In this document: positions 1 to 9,510 of the stretch, one piece after another | How positions within the stretch are numbered: the first letter of the stretch is position 1 | Layout of the letters: the number at the start of each line of letters is the position of its first letter | Assembly: GCA_937888595.1 (NCBI GenBank) | Contig: CALARK010000022.1 | Span: 496,001-560,000, forward strand | DNA: 64,000 nucleotides | DNA from: an uncultured Sterolibacteriaceae bacterium | GTDB lineage: Bacteria; Pseudomonadota; Gammaproteobacteria; Burkholderiales; Rhodocyclaceae | Reading direction: 5' to 3' | Translations under genes and position numbers: made by a program | The notes under the pieces: model-generated | The model's database searches: none | The model's input: only the letters and a program-made list of their open reading frames with translations | Told to the model about the DNA's origin: nothing

Positions 1-1026
1 GGCTGCGCGATGCCGGAAGCCGAGCAGGGCATGAACGTCGCACGCATCGGCCTGCTGCTGGCCGGGCTGCCGATCACGGTGCCGGGCATGACCATCAACC
101 GCTTCTGCTCCTCGGGCGTGCAGGCGGTGGCCGACGCCGCCTGCCAGATCCGGCTGGGCCTCGCCGACGTGATGATCGCCGGCGGCACGGAGTCGATGAC
201 CATCATGCCGCAGATCATGGGCAACAAGATGGCGATGAACCCGGCGATCTTCGAGAAGGAGGAGAACCTCGGCATCGCCTACGGCATGGGACTGACGGCC
301 GAGAAGGTGGCCGCACAGTGGAAGATATCGCGCGAGGCGCAGGATGCCTTCGCCGTCGAGTCGCACCGTCGCGCCACGGCGGCGATCGCTGCCGGACACT
401 TCAAGGCGGAGACGACGCCCTACCTCGTCCGCGAACATCTGCCCGACCTGAAGACCGGCGAGGTGCGCATCAGGGAACGCACAGTCGACACCGATGAGGG
501 GCCGCGGCCGGATTCGAGCCTCGAGAAGCTGGCGAAGCTCCGGCCGGTGTTCCATGCGAAGGGTTCGGTCACGGCGGGCAATTCCTCGCAGATGTCGGAC
601 GGTGCGGCGGCCGTACTGCTGATGTCGGAGAAGGCGCTCAAGGAATACGGCCTGACGCCGCTGGCCCGCTTCGCCGGCTACGCCGTTGGCGGCGTGGCGC
701 CCGAGATCATGGGCATCGGCCCGGTGGCGGCGATCCCGCGCGTGCTGGAACAGACCGGCCTGAAGCAGGACGACCTCGACTGGATCGAACTCAACGAAGC
801 CTTCGCCGCACAGTCGCTGGCGGTGGTCCAGGAGCTGGGCCTCGATCCGGCGAAGGTCAACCCGCTCGGCGGGGCGATTGCGCTCGGCCACCCGCTCGGC
901 GCGACCGGGGCGATCCGCACGGCGACAGTGGTGCACGGGCTGCGCCGCACCGGTGGCAAATACGGTATGGTGACGATGTGCATCGGTACCGGGATGGGTG
1001 CCGCCGGAATCTTCGAGCGGGTCTGA
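1..1026 (+). CDS. Thiolase family acyl-CoA acyltransferase, 5' end cut by window edge
   Basis: Probably carries out the last step of beta-oxidation, thiolytic cleavage of 3-ketoacyl-CoA, or the reverse condensation. The frame is open from base 1, so the true start lies outside the window; about 50 residues appear to be missing against the usual 390-400. The nucleophile cysteine is in NRFCSSGVQAV, the catalytic histidine region in GHPLGATG, and the second cysteine in CIGTGMG near the C terminus; NEAFAAQ is also typical. It heads a same-strand run with a FadD ligase and an acyl-CoA dehydrogenase, which supports a fatty-acid degradation role. Whether it is FadA-like or a biosynthetic acetoacetyl-CoA thiolase cannot be settled from the fragment. 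Confidence 0.93.
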   Translation, partial: GCAMPEAEQGMNVARIGLLLAGLPITVPGMTINRFCSSGVQAVADAACQIRLGLADVMIAGGTESMTIMPQIMGNKMAMNPAIFEKEENLGIAYGMGLTAEKVAAQWKISREAQDAFAVESHRRATAAIAAGHFKAETTPYLVREHLPDLKTGEVRIRERTVDTDEGPRPDSSLEKLAKLRPVFHAKGSVTAGNSSQMSDGAAAVLLMSEKALKEYGLTPLARFAGYAVGGVAPEIMGIGPVAAIPRVLEQTGLKQDDLDWIELNEAFAAQSLAVVQELGLDPAKVNPLGGAIALGHPLGATGAIRTATVVHGLRRTGGKYGMVTMCIGTGMGAAGIFERV

Positions 1027-1041
1027 CGGGAGGAGGGGAAC

Positions 1042-1617
1042 ATGAAGCTGTCGCGTTTCATGCGCAGTGCTGCGCTGCTGGCCGCCCTAGCGGCTGCGCC
1101 GGGCCTGCAGGCGGCCGATGTGGCCGGCATCAAGCTGGACGACAAGGTGCAGGTCGCGGGTCGGGAACTCGTGCTGAACGGTGCCGGCCTGCGCACCAAG
1201 TTCGTCTTCAAGGTCTATGTCGGCGCGCTGTATGTCGCCGACAAGGCGACGACTCCGGCAGGGATCTACGACAGCCCGGCGCCCCGCCGCATGCTCATGC
1301 GCATGATGCGCGACATGGATGCCGAATCCCTCTACAAGGCGCTCGACGAAGGCCTGCGCAACAACCTCGCCGAGGCGGAACTCGCCGGACTCAAGGCGCA
1401 GATCGACCAGCTCGGCGCCCTCATGAAAGGCATCGGTGCGGTGAAGGAGGGTGACAGCATCGCCATCGACTTCGATAGCCAGGGCATCGGCGTCGGCGTC
1501 AATGGCCGGGCGCAGGGCCGGGTCGAGGGGGCATCCTTCGGCCGGGCGCTGTTGCGCGTCTGGCTCGGCGACCAGCCCGCCGATGCCGACTTGAAAAGGA
1601 ATCTGTTGGGCGGCTGA
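1042..1617 (+). CDS. Exported chalcone-isomerase-like protein
   Basis: A 191-residue protein beginning with a classical signal peptide (residues 1-24, cleavage likely after GLQA), so it should be periplasmic. The rest resembles the bacterial chalcone isomerase-like family, with the typical stretch [13 protein letters not shown] and a C-terminal [17 protein letters not shown]. In this family the fold is linked to fatty-acid binding rather than flavonoid chemistry, and the bacterial role is largely unknown. It starts 15 bases after the thiolase stop, behind a GGGAGGAGGGG ribosome binding site, and precedes fadD, so a lipid-related role is a reasonable inference. Confidence 0.85.
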   Translation: MKLSRFMRSAALLAALAAAPGLQAADVAGIKLDDKVQVAGRELVLNGAGLRTKFVFKVYVGALYVADKATTPAGIYDSPAPRRMLMRMMRDMDAESLYKALDEGLRNNLAEAELAGLKAQIDQLGALMKGIGAVKEGDSIAIDFDSQGIGVGVNGRAQGRVEGASFGRALLRVWLGDQPADADLKRNLLGG

Positions 1618-1637
1618 AAAATAAAACAGGAGGAGGC

Positions 1638-3299
1638 ATGATGGAAAAGGTGTGGCTGAAGACGTATCCGAAGGACATCCCGGCCGAGATCAGCATCGAT
1701 CAAGTGCCATCCCTGGTGGCGCTGTTCGAGAAGGCCTGCAAGGATTACGCAGGGCAGACGGCCTATATCAGCATGGGCAAGGAAATGAGCTATCGTCAGC
1801 TCGACGATGAGAGCCGCGCCTTCGCCGGCTGGCTGCAGTCGCTCGGCCTGAAGAAGGGTGACCGCGTCGCGCTGATGATGCCCAACCTGCTGCAGTATCC
1901 GGTGGCGCTGTTCGGCACGCTGCGCGCCGGTTGCGTCGTGGTCAGTTGCAATCCGCTCTACACGCCGCGCGAACTCGAGCACCAGTTGAAGGATTCCGGG
2001 GCGGTGGCTATCGTCATCGTCGAGAACTTCGCCCATGTGCTGGAGCAGGTGATCGCGCGGACCTCGGTCCGCCATGCGATTGTCACGCCGATGGGAGAGA
2101 TGATCGGCGGCCTCAAGGGCGCCATCGTCAATTTCGTGGTGCGCCATGTCAAGAAAATGGTGCCCGCCTGGAAGGTGCCCGGGGCGACGAATTTCAACAG
2201 CGCGCTCTCCGCCGGCCGTCAGTTCGGCTTCACGCCGGTCACGCTCGGCCATGACGACATCGCTTTCCTGCAGTACACCGGCGGGACCACCGGCGTATCG
2301 AAGGGGGCGATGCTGACGCACGGCAACATTTGCTCGAACGTCATGCAGGCGCACGCGTGGATCCGCTCCAAGGTGCGCGACGGCAAGGAGTTCATCGTCA
2401 CCGCGCTGCCGCTATATCACATCTTCGCGCTGACCGCGAACTGCCTGACTTTCCTGATGATCGGGGCGCGCAACCTGCTGATCGCCAATCCGCGCGACAT
2501 CCCGAACTTCATCAAGGAGTGGCGCAAGTATCCGGTCAGCGTCCTGACCGGCGTCAACACGCTGTTCAATGCGCTTCTGAACAACCCCGAGTTCGCCAAG
2601 CTCGATTTCTCGACCATGAACGTGACGCTCGGCGGCGGCATGGCGGTGCAGGCGCCCGTGGCCGAACGCTGGATGAAGGTGACGGGCAACCCGCTGATCC
2701 AGGCCTACGGCCTGACCGAGACCTCGCCGGCGGCGACCATCAACCCCCTCGACCAGCGGGTCTTCAATGGTTCGATCGGCCTGCCGATCTCGTCGACCGA
2801 AGTATCGATCCGCGACGACAACGGCCACGAAGTGCAGTTGATGCAGGTCGGCGAGATCTGCATCCGCGGTCCGCAGGTCATGAGCGGCTACTGGCAGCGT
2901 CGGGAAGAAACCGAACTGGTGCTGGGGCCCGACGGCTTCCTGCGCACCGGCGACATGGGCTACATGGACAAGGACGGCTACGTGTTCGTCGTCGACCGCA
3001 AGAAGGACATGATCCTCGTCTCGGGCTTCAACGTCTATCCGAACGAGGTCGAGGAGGCCGTCGCGATGCACGCGGGCGTGATCGAGGTCGCCGCCATCGG
3101 CGTGGCGGACGAGCACTCCGGCGAGGCGGTGAAGATCTTCGTCGTGCGCAAGGATCCGCTGCTGACCGAGACGATGCTGATCGAGCACTGCCGCACCGTG
3201 CTGACGGGCTACAAGTTGCCCAAGCACGTCGAGTTCCGCGACGACCTGCCGAAGACCAACGTCGGCAAGATCCTGCGCCGTGCGCTGAAGGACAACTGA
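1638..3299 (+). CDS. fadD: Long-chain fatty acid-CoA ligase
   Basis: A 553-residue adenylate-forming enzyme that activates fatty acids to acyl-CoA with ATP. The AMP-binding P-loop [18 protein letters not shown] lies around residues 212-229, the hinge region with [11 protein letters not shown] and [20 protein letters not shown] around 437-472, and the catalytic lysine in [14 protein letters not shown] at the C terminus. Length matches the FadD family. The start could be either of two adjacent ATG codons behind AGGAGG. It overlaps the start of the next gene in a TGATG junction, so the two are probably translationally coupled. It sits among other beta-oxidation genes. Confidence 0.95.
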   Translation: MMEKVWLKTYPKDIPAEISIDQVPSLVALFEKACKDYAGQTAYISMGKEMSYRQLDDESRAFAGWLQSLGLKKGDRVALMMPNLLQYPVALFGTLRAGCVVVSCNPLYTPRELEHQLKDSGAVAIVIVENFAHVLEQVIARTSVRHAIVTPMGEMIGGLKGAIVNFVVRHVKKMVPAWKVPGATNFNSALSAGRQFGFTPVTLGHDDIAFLQYTGGTTGVSKGAMLTHGNICSNVMQAHAWIRSKVRDGKEFIVTALPLYHIFALTANCLTFLMIGARNLLIANPRDIPNFIKEWRKYPVSVLTGVNTLFNALLNNPEFAKLDFSTMNVTLGGGMAVQAPVAERWMKVTGNPLIQAYGLTETSPAATINPLDQRVFNGSIGLPISSTEVSIRDDNGHEVQLMQVGEICIRGPQVMSGYWQRREETELVLGPDGFLRTGDMGYMDKDGYVFVVDRKKDMILVSGFNVYPNEVEEAVAMHAGVIEVAAIGVADEHSGEAVKIFVVRKDPLLTETMLIEHCRTVLTGYKLPKHVEFRDDLPKTNVGKILRRALKDN

Positions 3300-4252
3300 T
3301 GCCGATTCCCGCCACCCTGCGCAGGAACCTTGCGCTGCCCGTGATCGGAGCGCCGATGTTCATCGTCTCGACGCCGGCGCTGGTCGTCGCCCAGTGCCGC
3401 AGCGGCGTGATCGGCGCCTTCCCGGCCCTCAATGCCCGTCCGCCGGAACTGCTCGACGAGTGGCTGGGGCAGATCAAGGCCGCGCTGGCTGCAGATCCGC
3501 AGGCCGCACCCTTCGCTGTCAACCAGATCATCCACCAGTCCAACACGCGGCTGGAGCATGATATGGCGCTGTGCGTGAAGCACGAGGTGCCGCTGATCAT
3601 CACCAGCCTGCGCGCGCCCGGCGACATCGTGCCTGCCGTGCATGCCTACGGCGGGCTGGTGTTCCACGACGTGATCAGCGTGCGCCATGCCGAAAAGGCG
3701 CTGGAAGCGGGCGTCGATGGCCTGATTCTCGTCTGCGCCGGCGCCGGCGGCCATGCCGGCACCCTGAGCCCGTTCGCACTGGTCGGCGAGATCCGCAAGT
3801 TCTACGACGGGCCGATCGCGCTGTCGGGTGCCATCGCCAGCGGCAGCGCCATCCTGGCCGCGCAGGCGATGGGCGCCGACTTCGCCTACATCGGTACGCG
3901 TTTCATCGCGACGGACGAGGCCAATGCGCCGCCGGCCTACAAGCAGGCCCTGCTCGATGCGGCTGCGACGGACGTCGTCTATACGCCGTACTTCACCGGC
4001 GTGCATGGCAACTACCTGAAGCAGAGCATCGTCAGTGCCGGACTCGATCCCGACAACCTGCCGGTGCGCGACAAGACGGCGATGAATTTCGGCAGCGATG
4101 CGACGGCGGGCGCCAAGGCCTGGCGCGATATCTGGGGGGCGGGCCAGGGCGTGGGCGTCATCGACGAGGTGCAGCCGGCCGCCACGGTGGTTGCCGGAAT
4201 GAAAAGGGAATACGACACCGCGAAGGCGGCGTTGTGCAGTCATGCGTACTGA
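3299..4252 (+). CDS. Nitronate monooxygenase-like (2-nitropropane dioxygenase family) flavoprotein
   Basis: A 317-residue TIM-barrel flavoprotein of the nitronate monooxygenase / FabK-like superfamily. Family features are the N-terminal GAPMFIVSTPALV, the glycine-rich GLILVCAGAGGHAG with the catalytic-type histidine, and the FMN phosphate-binding LSGAIASGSAI and GADFAYIGTRF. The start ATG overlaps the fadD stop. The frame stays open far upstream inside fadD, but that extension is an overlap artefact. Family members oxidise alkyl nitronates or act as enoyl reductases; its place inside a fatty-acid operon leaves a lipid-linked reduction possible, but the substrate is not readable. Confidence 0.88.
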   Translation: MPIPATLRRNLALPVIGAPMFIVSTPALVVAQCRSGVIGAFPALNARPPELLDEWLGQIKAALAADPQAAPFAVNQIIHQSNTRLEHDMALCVKHEVPLIITSLRAPGDIVPAVHAYGGLVFHDVISVRHAEKALEAGVDGLILVCAGAGGHAGTLSPFALVGEIRKFYDGPIALSGAIASGSAILAAQAMGADFAYIGTRFIATDEANAPPAYKQALLDAAATDVVYTPYFTGVHGNYLKQSIVSAGLDPDNLPVRDKTAMNFGSDATAGAKAWRDIWGAGQGVGVIDEVQPAATVVAGMKREYDTAKAALCSHAY

Positions 4253-4270
4253 AAGGAAAGGAAACAGGAA

Positions 4271-6076
4271 ATGAGCGACTACCGCGCACCCATCAAGGAT
4301 ATGCGCTTCGTCATGGACGAACTGGCCGGGCTGCCCGAGATCAGCCAATTGCCGAGCTTCGAGGAGGCCACGCCCGACATGGCGGATGCCATTCTCGACG
4401 AGGCGGCGAAGTTCACCGGCGAAGTGCTCGCCCCGCTCAATCGCATCGGCGACAAGACGGGCTGCACGTTGACCCCGGAGGGCGTAGCGACCCCGCCGGG
4501 CTGGAAGGAAGCCTACCGCCAGTACTGCGAAGCGGGATGGAGCGGCATTACCCAGCCGCAGGCGTTCGGAGGGCAGGGGTTGCCGGAAGCGCTGGGCGTC
4601 GCCGTCATGGAGATGGCGCAGTCCGCCAACATGTCCTTCTCGCTCGGCCCGCTGCTCACCTCGGGCGCCGTGTCCGCGCTGCTGACCTGCGCCAGCGACG
4701 CACTGAAGGCCGTCTACCTGGAGAAGATGGTGAGCGGCGAGTGGACCGGCACGATGAACCTGACCGAGCCGCAGGCCGGCTCCGACCTCGCGCTGATCCG
4801 GTCGCGTGCCGAACCGCAGGCCGACGGCAGCTACCGCGTCTTCGGCCAGAAGATCTTCATCACCTACGGCGACCACGACATGACCGACAACATCGTCCAT
4901 CTCGTGCTCGCCCGCCTGCCCGATGCGCCGCCCGGCGTGAAGGGCATCTCGATGTTCCTGGTGCCGAAGTTCCTCGTCAATGCCGATGGCACGCTCGGTG
5001 CACGCAATGACGCGCACTGCGTCTCGCTCGAACACAAGCTCGGCATCCATGCCAGCCCGACCTGTGTGATGGCCTATGGCGATGAGGGAACGTTCGGCGG
5101 CGGCGCCGTCGGCTGGCTGCTCGGCGAACCGCATCGCGGCCTCGAATACATGTTCATCATGATGAACGAGGCGCGCCACAGCGTCGGCCTGCAGGGGGTC
5201 GCGCTCGGTGAGCGCGCCTACCAGCAGGCGCTGGCCTATGCCCGGGAGCGGAAGCAGGGCCGCGACGCGGTGACCGGCGAGGCGCTCGTCACCATCGACC
5301 GGCATCCGGACATCCGTCGCATGCTGATGCTGATGAAATCCCAGGTCGAGGCCTGCCGCGCACTGGCCTACTACACCGCGGGCCTGCTCGACCGGGCACA
5401 TGCCGCGCCGGACGAGGAGGCGAGGAAGCGTGCCCTGTATCTGGCCGAATTCATGATTCCCATCGTCAAGGGCGGCAGCACCGAGATGGGCATCGAGGTG
5501 ACTTCGCTGGGCATCCAGATCCACGGCGGCATGGGCTTCATCGAGGAAACCGGGGCTGCCCAGCACTGGCGCGATGCCCGCATCACCACGATCTACGAGG
5601 GCACGACGGGGATACAGGCCAATGACCTGCTGTTTCGGAAGCTGATGCGCGACCAGGGTGCGACGGCGAAAGCCGTCTTTGCAGAAGTCGGCGCTGGCGT
5701 GACGGCGCTGATGTCATCCGCCAGGCCGGAACTGCAGGCGATCGGGAAGCGGCTCGGTGCCGCATTGCAGGCGTGGATCGCGGCGACCGAATGGCTGGCG
5801 GCGAACGTCAAGACGGGGCTGTCTGGCGTGCTGTCGGCAGCCGTGCCTTATCTCCAGTTGTCCGTGGTCGTCTGCGGCGGCTGGCAGATGGGACGGGCCG
5901 CACTGGCAGCCGCCGCTCATCTGGATCGCGACGACGGGGATGCCGATTTCTATCGGGCCAAGATCGCCTCGGCACGTTTCTATGCCGACAGCCTCCTGCC
6001 GCAGGCCATGGCGTATGCCGAGACCGTCAAGTCGGGCGATGCGGCGCTGGCAGGTTTGGGCGATCGCCTGTTCTGA
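4271..6076 (+). CDS. Acyl-CoA dehydrogenase (long form, 601 aa)
   Basis: A flavin enzyme for the first oxidation step of beta-oxidation, passing electrons to ETF. At 601 residues it belongs to the long acyl-CoA dehydrogenases with an extra C-terminal domain. Visible motifs are MNLTEPQAGSDLALIRSRA in the middle domain, IQIHGGMGFIEETGAAQHWRDARI, and the catalytic glutamate in TIYEGTTGIQANDLLFRK. It follows the nitronate monooxygenase-like gene by 18 bases. Residues around 472-479 (EVGAGVTA) are encoded by a copy of the dispersed 24-base repeat, placed in the variable C-terminal part. It ends only 15 bases from the convergent antiporter operon. Confidence 0.94.
   Translation: MSDYRAPIKDMRFVMDELAGLPEISQLPSFEEATPDMADAILDEAAKFTGEVLAPLNRIGDKTGCTLTPEGVATPPGWKEAYRQYCEAGWSGITQPQAFGGQGLPEALGVAVMEMAQSANMSFSLGPLLTSGAVSALLTCASDALKAVYLEKMVSGEWTGTMNLTEPQAGSDLALIRSRAEPQADGSYRVFGQKIFITYGDHDMTDNIVHLVLARLPDAPPGVKGISMFLVPKFLVNADGTLGARNDAHCVSLEHKLGIHASPTCVMAYGDEGTFGGGAVGWLLGEPHRGLEYMFIMMNEARHSVGLQGVALGERAYQQALAYARERKQGRDAVTGEALVTIDRHPDIRRMLMLMKSQVEACRALAYYTAGLLDRAHAAPDEEARKRALYLAEFMIPIVKGGSTEMGIEVTSLGIQIHGGMGFIEETGAAQHWRDARITTIYEGTTGIQANDLLFRKLMRDQGATAKAVFAEVGAGVTALMSSARPELQAIGKRLGAALQAWIAATEWLAANVKTGLSGVLSAAVPYLQLSVVVCGGWQMGRAALAAAAHLDRDDGDADFYRAKIASARFYADSLLPQAMAYAETVKSGDAALAGLGDRLF
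5683..5706 (-). repeat. 24-bp dispersed repeat copy inside acyl-CoA dehydrogenase (2 mismatches)
   Basis: Matches the repeat consensus (core GCCGTCCCGCCAGCGCCGAC plus TTTT) on the minus strand at 22 of 24 positions. Read with the gene it encodes EVGAGVTA, one of the bland Gly/Ala frames. Confidence 0.7.
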
Positions 6077-6091
6077 GCCCGGGAAGCTTCT

Positions 6092-7786
6092 TCAGCCCAG
6101 GTAGTAGAAGGCCAGGTTCGCCAGCAGCATGGTCATGACCCACAAGGCCATGCTGCCGGTCGGCCAGGAACGCATCAGCATCCCTTCGGGGCGGCGGTGG
6201 CGAAGCAAAAAAACGGCGATGGCGAGACGGCGCACCTCCAGTAGGCCGGTCAGACCGGCACGCGTGGAGGCGAGTGCATCGCGGAAGGTCGCGACAAAGC
6301 CGTAGGCCGCCTTGCGGTAAAGCCAGTCGCTGTCGAGGTTCACCGACTTGAGTTCCGGCGGATAGATGCCGGTGCGCATCAGCACAGCGAAGGCCAGCGC
6401 GGAGAAGAACAGCAGTTGCGTCTGCGCGACCACGTGCGAGGCGGTGTAGGGCTGGTAGTCGGTGGCGTACGGGAGCAAGCGGTAGAGCGCGTCGGGGAAG
6501 ACGCCGATGCCGATGCACAGCGCGGCGGCGATTCCCATCGCCGTCAGCATGTTTTTCGGCGCCTCGGCGCAGCGGATGCCCGAGTCGTGGCCGAAGAAGG
6601 CGAAGTAGGGAATCTTGATGCCGGCGTGGTGGAACACACCGGCCGAGGCGAACAGCAGCACCAGCCAGTTGAAGGTCAGCCCCTCCATGGCGGCGGCGCT
6701 CATGATCATCGACTTGGTGACGAAGCCCGAGAACAACGGGAAGGCCGAGATCGAGGCGGCGCCGACGATGCAGAAGCCAGTGGTCCAGGGCATCGACTTG
6801 TAGAGCCCGCCCAATTCGCTGCCCTTGATGGTGCCGGTACGCAGCAGCACCGCGCCCATGCTCATGAACAGCAAGCCCTTGAAGATAATGTCGGCGAAGG
6901 CGTGGGCGACCGCGCCGTTGATGGCCAGCTCGGTGCCGATGCCGATGCCGACCACCATGAAGCCGAGCTGGTTGTTCATGCTGTAGGCCAGCACGCGGCG
7001 CAGGTCGTTTTCGATCACCGCGTAGAAGATCGGGAAGGCCGCCATCAGCGTGCCGATCCAGACCAGTTCCTCGGTGCCGGCGAAGCCGCGCGCCAGGGCG
7101 TAGATGCCGAGCTTGGTGGTGAAGGCGGAGAGGAAGACGGTGCCGGTCGGCGTCGCTTCCGGGTAGGCGTCCATCAGCCAGTTGTGCAGCAGCGGGAAAG
7201 CGCTCTTGATGCCGAAGCCGATCAGGATCAGCAGGCCGGCGGAGTCTGACAATCCAATGTGGCCGAATTCCAGCGAACCAGTGGCACGCCAGTGCAGCAG
7301 CGCGCCGGCGAGCAGGAACATGCCGGACAGCAGCTGCACGATGACGTAGCGCATCCCGGTGGCGGCGGAATGCGCGCCGCGCCGCGCCCACACCAGCAGA
7401 ACCGACGAGACGGCAGTCAGTTCCCAGTAGAGGAACAGCGTCATCAGGTCGCCGGCAAACACGGCGCCGAGCGCACTGCCGGCATAGACAAGGCCGGCGA
7501 CATGCTGCGTGCTGTCGTCGACATGCAGCGCGTAAATCACTGACAGCAGGGCGGCGATCAGGAAGATGGTGCCGAACAGGAAGCTCAGCTTGTCCACGCG
7601 CATCAGCGTCAGCGTCTGGCCGAGCAGTTCGACCTGGCCGTGCAGGCCGTGCGGGATCGCCAGCAGGTAGGCGAAGGCGATCAGCGGCAGGGCCAGCATC
7701 CAGGCCTTGCGCAGCAGGCCCGGCAGGAACGGCACCAGCGCCGCGCCGAGGATCAGGATCAGGGCGACGGGGAAATCACCGCTCAT
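6092..7786 (-). CDS. Mrp-type antiporter: third proton-pumping NuoN/MrpD-like subunit
   Basis: A 564-residue polytopic membrane protein of the proton-pumping NADH dehydrogenase / antiporter family. Key charged residues of the pump are present: Glu122 in FLYWELTAVSSV, Lys194 in IGFGIKSAFPLLHNWL and Lys225 in FTTKLGIYALARG, and YSMNNQLGFM is also typical. The C-terminal 100 residues run past the core and end in another membrane helix. It is the last gene of the operon and overlaps the preceding 90-codon gene by 11 bases. Together with the subunits at 8062 and 9507 it gives the complex three pump-like subunits, one more than the usual MrpA/MrpD pair. Confidence 0.88.
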   Translation of the reverse strand: MSGDFPVALILILGAALVPFLPGLLRKAWMLALPLIAFAYLLAIPHGLHGQVELLGQTLTLMRVDKLSFLFGTIFLIAALLSVIYALHVDDSTQHVAGLVYAGSALGAVFAGDLMTLFLYWELTAVSSVLLVWARRGAHSAATGMRYVIVQLLSGMFLLAGALLHWRATGSLEFGHIGLSDSAGLLILIGFGIKSAFPLLHNWLMDAYPEATPTGTVFLSAFTTKLGIYALARGFAGTEELVWIGTLMAAFPIFYAVIENDLRRVLAYSMNNQLGFMVVGIGIGTELAINGAVAHAFADIIFKGLLFMSMGAVLLRTGTIKGSELGGLYKSMPWTTGFCIVGAASISAFPLFSGFVTKSMIMSAAAMEGLTFNWLVLLFASAGVFHHAGIKIPYFAFFGHDSGIRCAEAPKNMLTAMGIAAALCIGIGVFPDALYRLLPYATDYQPYTASHVVAQTQLLFFSALAFAVLMRTGIYPPELKSVNLDSDWLYRKAAYGFVATFRDALASTRAGLTGLLEVRRLAIAVFLLRHRRPEGMLMRSWPTGSMALWVMTMLLANLAFYYLG

Positions 7787-8048
7787 GGCTGTCCCTGTCG
7801 TAGTAGTCCTCGTCGCGCATCAGTAGCTTGCGCAACTGCTTGGCGGCCAGCACCAGTGCCACGCAGGCGAAGAAGCCGTAGGCGCCGTGGAAGCCGAACA
7901 CGGTGGCGAATTCAAAATCCTCGTGCCGATGCAGGAACAGGTCGATGGCGATCAGCAGGCCGCAGGCGATCCACAAGCCCTTGTAGAGCTTGGTGACATT
8001 GTGCGGATCGTCGAGCCAGTACTTTTTCGAATCGGCAGGTGGCGTCAT
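7776..8048 (-). CDS. Small two-helix membrane protein of the antiporter operon
   Basis: A 90-residue protein with two predicted membrane segments (about 24-40, LWIACGLLIAIDLFL, and 54-72, GAYGFFACVALVLAAKQL) and a very acidic and basic tail ending DEDYYDRDSHER. I do not recognise a named family. It overlaps the following antiporter subunit by 11 bases and starts 13 bases after the preceding one, so it is co-translated with the complex and is probably an accessory subunit. Confidence 0.8.
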   Translation of the reverse strand: MTPPADSKKYWLDDPHNVTKLYKGLWIACGLLIAIDLFLHRHEDFEFATVFGFHGAYGFFACVALVLAAKQLRKLLMRDEDYYDRDSHER

Positions 8049-8061
8049 GGCGGCTCCCGGG

Positions 8062-9510
8062 TCAGGTCGCGGCCAGCGGCTGGACGAGGCGCAGCAGCGG
8101 CGTGGAATAGAAGAACAGGGCGATGGTGCCGGCGGCGGTGGTCAACAGCGCCAGCAGCATCGGCAGCGGCGCTTCGCCGTGCGGGTGATGCTCGTCCTCG
8201 GCCGACAGCGGCTTGAAGTAGGCGGCATGGACGATCGGCAGGAAATAAGCGGCGTTGAGCAGGGTGCTGAGGATCAACACCGCGACGGCGAGGAAATGCC
8301 CCCCTTCGGCCGCGCTCGTCAGGATGAACCACTTGCTGACGAAGCCGGCCAGCGGCGGGATGCCGATCAGCGACAGCGCACCGATGGTGAAGGCCGCCAT
8401 GGTCCATGGCATGCGGCGGCCGATACCGTCGAGCTGCGACACCTCGGTCTTGTGCGCCGCCGTGTAGATGGCGCCGGCGGTGAAGAACAGGGTGATCTTA
8501 GCGAAGGCGTGGGTGGCGATGTGCAGCGCCGCGCCGACGATGGACAGTGGGGCGATCAGGGCGGCGGCCAGCACGATGTAGGACAACTGGCTGACAGTGG
8601 AATAGGCCAACCGCCGCTTGAGGTTATCGGCGTGCAGCGCGACCACCGAGGCGGCGACGATGGTGAAGCCGCTGATCGCCACCAGCCAGTCGGTGGCGCC
8701 GGCGAGCGCGTCGAGGCCGAAGACATAGACGACCACCTTGACCACCGAAAACACGCCCGCCTTGACCACCGCCACCGCGTGCAGCAGCGCGGAGACCGGC
8801 GTCGGCGCCACCATCGCGGCAGGCAGCCAGCGGTGGAAGGGCATCAGCGCCGCCTTGCCGATGCCGAACATGAACAAGGCCAGCAACACCGCCACCGCGC
8901 CGCTGTCCATGCCATCGGGCAGGGTGCCGCCGGCGGTGAAGTCGGTGGTGCCGGTGACGTGCCAGACGTAGATCACCGCCGGCAGCAGGAACAGGATCGA
9001 GGTGCCCATCAGGATGCCGAGATAGGTGCGCCCGCCCGCCCGCGCCTTGTCGGTGCCGGCGTGGGTGACCAGCGGGTAGGTCAGCAGTGTCAGCACCTCG
9101 TAGAAGAGGAACAGCGTCAGCAGGTTCGCCGCGAAGGCGATAGCCAGCGCGGCGGCGAGCGACAAGGCGAAGCAGACGTAGAAACGTGTCTGGTTTTTCT
9201 CGTCGTTGCCGCGCATGTAGCCGATCGAATAGACCGAATTGACGATCCACAGGCCCGAGGCGATCAGGCCGAACAGCATGCCGAGCGGCTCGACGCGGAA
9301 GGCAATACTCAGGCCGGGCAAGAATTCGAACAGGCTCAGCGCCGGCTGCTGCCCCGCCTGCACCGGCCCGAGCAGTTGCAGCACGGTGCCGAACAACACG
9401 ACGGCGGTGGTCAGCGTTACGCCCTCGCGCAGGTTCGGCCATTTCCCCGCCAGCGCGATGCCGGCGGCACCGAGCAGTGGAATGAGGAAGACGAGGTGCA
9501 GGGCAGTCAT
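8062..9510 (-). CDS. Mrp-type antiporter: NuoL/MrpA-like proton-pumping subunit
   Basis: A 482-residue polytopic protein with the hallmark of NuoL/MrpA pumps, the stretch NSVYSIGYMRGN, then Glu139 in FLFYEVLTLLTYPL, Lys219 in MFGIGKAALMPFHRWLP and Lys250 in HAVAVVKAGVFSVVK, plus YSTVSQLSYI. It is much shorter than canonical MrpA because the C-terminal MrpA domain is absent here and is encoded separately by the DUF4040 gene at 11813. Start chosen at the ATG that overlaps the preceding stop in an ATGA junction. It probably moves protons in exchange for Na+ or K+. Confidence 0.9.
   Translation of the reverse strand: MTALHLVFLIPLLGAAGIALAGKWPNLREGVTLTTAVVLFGTVLQLLGPVQAGQQPALSLFEFLPGLSIAFRVEPLGMLFGLIASGLWIVNSVYSIGYMRGNDEKNQTRFYVCFALSLAAALAIAFAANLLTLFLFYEVLTLLTYPLVTHAGTDKARAGGRTYLGILMGTSILFLLPAVIYVWHVTGTTDFTAGGTLPDGMDSGAVAVLLALFMFGIGKAALMPFHRWLPAAMVAPTPVSALLHAVAVVKAGVFSVVKVVVYVFGLDALAGATDWLVAISGFTIVAASVVALHADNLKRRLAYSTVSQLSYIVLAAALIAPLSIVGAALHIATHAFAKITLFFTAGAIYTAAHKTEVSQLDGIGRRMPWTMAAFTIGALSLIGIPPLAGFVSKWFILTSAAEGGHFLAVAVLILSTLLNAAYFLPIVHAAYFKPLSAEDEHHPHGEAPLPMLLALLTTAAGTIALFFYSTPLLRLVQPLAAT

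Noticed and set aside
1558..1595. Another repeat copy near the end of the chalcone-isomerase-like gene
   Set aside because: Only GCCGACTT is shared; the encoded [14 protein letters not shown] is the normal family C terminus.
3209..5566. Very long open frame antisense to the nitronate monooxygenase and acyl-CoA dehydrogenase genes
   Set aside because: It is the mirror of two well-supported genes in GC-rich DNA. The translation is low-complexity and rich in Arg, His and Asp, and matches no family.
6077..6091. Terminator between the convergent acyl-CoA dehydrogenase and antiporter genes
   Set aside because: The 15-base gap has no stable stem with a T run.
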